DNA of 6,739 nucleotides from JAQGMO01 sp050954505 (lineage in GTDB: Bacteria > Pseudomonadota > Gammaproteobacteria > Burkholderiales > Burkholderiaceae_D), in NCBI GenBank assembly GCA_050954505.1, contig JBPBPY010000402.1, positions 1 to 6,739 on the forward strand. The letters are read 5' to 3'. Below, in pieces: positions 5,857 through 6,739 of this stretch. The first letter of the stretch is position 1, and every line of letters starts with the position of its first letter. The position numbers and the translations under genes are program-made. The notes below the pieces were generated by a model. That model saw nothing but the letters and a program-made list of their open reading frames with translations. It made no database searches and was not told the DNA's origin.

Positions 5857-6739
5857 TCAGGCCGGCACGCGGCCGTATATGTCTTCGAAGCGCACGATAT
5901 CGTCTTCACCGAGATAGTCGCCGCTCTGCACCTCGATCATCACCAGGTTCAGCACACCCGGATTGACCAAGCGATGCTGGTGGCCGGCCGGAATGTAGGT
6001 CGATTCATTGGTCCGCACGAACAGTTCATTGTCGCCGTTGACGACCTTGGCCATGCCGCTGACGACGATCCAGTGTTCGCTGCGGTGATGGTGCATCTGC
6101 AGTGACAGCGAACCACCGGGCTTGACTTCGATGCGTTTCAATTTGAAACGGTCGCCATCGCCCAGCACGGTATACGTGCCCCATGGACGATGCACGGTAC
6201 GGTGCAGCTTGTGGATCTCGTTGCCCGCTTTCTTGAGCTTGTTGTAGATGTGCTTGACATCCTGCGCACGCGACCGGTCGACCACCAGCAGCGCATCGGG
6301 GGTGTCGATGATGAGCAGGTTGTCCACACCAACGGCAGCCACCAGGCGCTCGCTGCCACGGATGTAGCAATTGGTGGTGTCATGCAACAGCGCTTCACCT
6401 TCGATGCGGTTGCCATTCTGGTCGGCATCGACCAGGTCGCCCAGTGCAGTCCAGGAGCCGATGTCATTCCAGCCGATGGTGCAGGGAACCACCGCCATGT
6501 TGGCCGATTTTTCCATCACCGCATAATCGATCGAGATATCGGGCACTTGTGAAAATGCAGCGCCGTTGAGTTCGACTTCGGTGAATCCCTCGCCCTTGGC
6601 AAAGCGCGAATGTTCGAAACAGGTTTCTGCAGCGGCCAGCACATCGGGGCAATGCAGCGCCATTTCCGCGCGCATGGTGCCCGCGGCAAAACAGAACATG
6701 CCCGAATTCCAGAGGAAATTGCCGGCCGCCAGGTAGGAC
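5857..6739 (-). CDS. Mannose-1-phosphate guanylyltransferase / mannose-6-phosphate isomerase, C-terminal part
   Basis: This bifunctional cytosolic enzyme (AlgA/XanB/CpsB/ManC family) isomerises fructose-6-phosphate and mannose-6-phosphate, and joins mannose-1-phosphate to GTP to give GDP-mannose for exopolysaccharide or LPS. The window holds 293 codons plus the stop. Family members have about 470-480 residues, so roughly 180 N-terminal residues, including the nucleotide-binding signature, lie beyond the right edge. Visible guanylyltransferase motifs are FLWNSGMF near the right edge, ISIDYAVMEK and GWNDIGSW. The type II isomerase domain follows: HRPWGTYTVL, KLKRIEVKPGGSLSLQ, the metal-binding QMHHHRSEHW (6070-6099), then PAGHQHRLVNPG and an acidic end with LGEDDIVRFEDIYGR. 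The in-frame ATG at 6697-6699 lies inside FLWNSGMF and is not the start. Several symbols are used for this family, so none is assigned. Which polysaccharide it serves cannot be told from this window. Confidence 0.95.
   Translation of the reverse strand, partial: SYLAAGNFLWNSGMFCFAAGTMRAEMALHCPDVLAAAETCFEHSRFAKGEGFTEVELNGAAFSQVPDISIDYAVMEKSANMAVVPCTIGWNDIGSWTALGDLVDADQNGNRIEGEALLHDTTNCYIRGSERLVAAVGVDNLLIIDTPDALLVVDRSRAQDVKHIYNKLKKAGNEIHKLHRTVHRPWGTYTVLGDGDRFKLKRIEVKPGGSLSLQMHHHRSEHWIVVSGMAKVVNGDNELFVRTNESTYIPAGHQHRLVNPGVLNLVMIEVQSGDYLGEDDIVRFEDIYGRVPA

Noticed and set aside
5620..6105. Plus-strand open frame of 161 codons running from the ubiA spacer into the GDP-mannose gene
   Set aside because: It runs through the terminator hairpin and then lies antisense to the isomerase domain, including the QMHHHRSEHW motif. 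No homology or ribosome binding site was seen.

Overview
The window looks like a chromosomal housekeeping segment of a high-GC betaproteobacterium, most likely Burkholderiales and probably Oxalobacteraceae (Massilia/Duganella/Janthinobacterium type). The lineage call is an inference from GC-rich codon use, the protein sequences and the recG-oxyR-ubiA order; no search was run. There are five protein-coding genes, two of them cut by the window edges. I see no tRNA, rRNA, CRISPR array, insertion sequence, phage gene or toxin-antitoxin pair.

Layout, left to right. Positions 1-971 (minus strand) hold queA, the queuosine tRNA-modification enzyme, lacking only its C-terminal end. A 96-bp divergent intergenic region with several short inverted repeats follows. 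Positions 1068-5613 (plus strand) hold recG (branch-migration helicase), oxyR (peroxide-sensing LysR regulator) and ubiA (4-hydroxybenzoate polyprenyltransferase). A gap of 141 bp separates recG from oxyR. Only 10 bp separate oxyR from ubiA, and the ubiA ribosome binding site overlaps the oxyR stop codon. A 243-bp convergent intergenic region (5614-5856) carries a small degenerate direct-repeat cluster and a strong hairpin with A and T tracts on its two sides, probably a bidirectional terminator. Positions 5857-6739 (minus strand) hold the C-terminal part of a bifunctional mannose-1-phosphate guanylyltransferase/mannose-6-phosphate isomerase, which supplies GDP-mannose for exopolysaccharide or LPS.

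Functionally, recG, oxyR and ubiA can be linked loosely through oxidative stress: OxyR senses peroxide, RecG rescues stalled or damaged replication forks, and UbiA makes the quinone precursor of the respiratory chain. The link between recG and oxyR is known from other proteobacteria, although in Pseudomonas aeruginosa oxyR comes first. queA and the GDP-mannose gene look like unrelated neighbours.

I found no convincing undescribed system. The most unusual observations are in RecG, which is about 150 residues longer than the E. coli protein. It has an Ala/Pro/Lys N-terminal tail with seven pentapeptide units, and a low-complexity insertion of about 60 residues between helicase motifs II and III.
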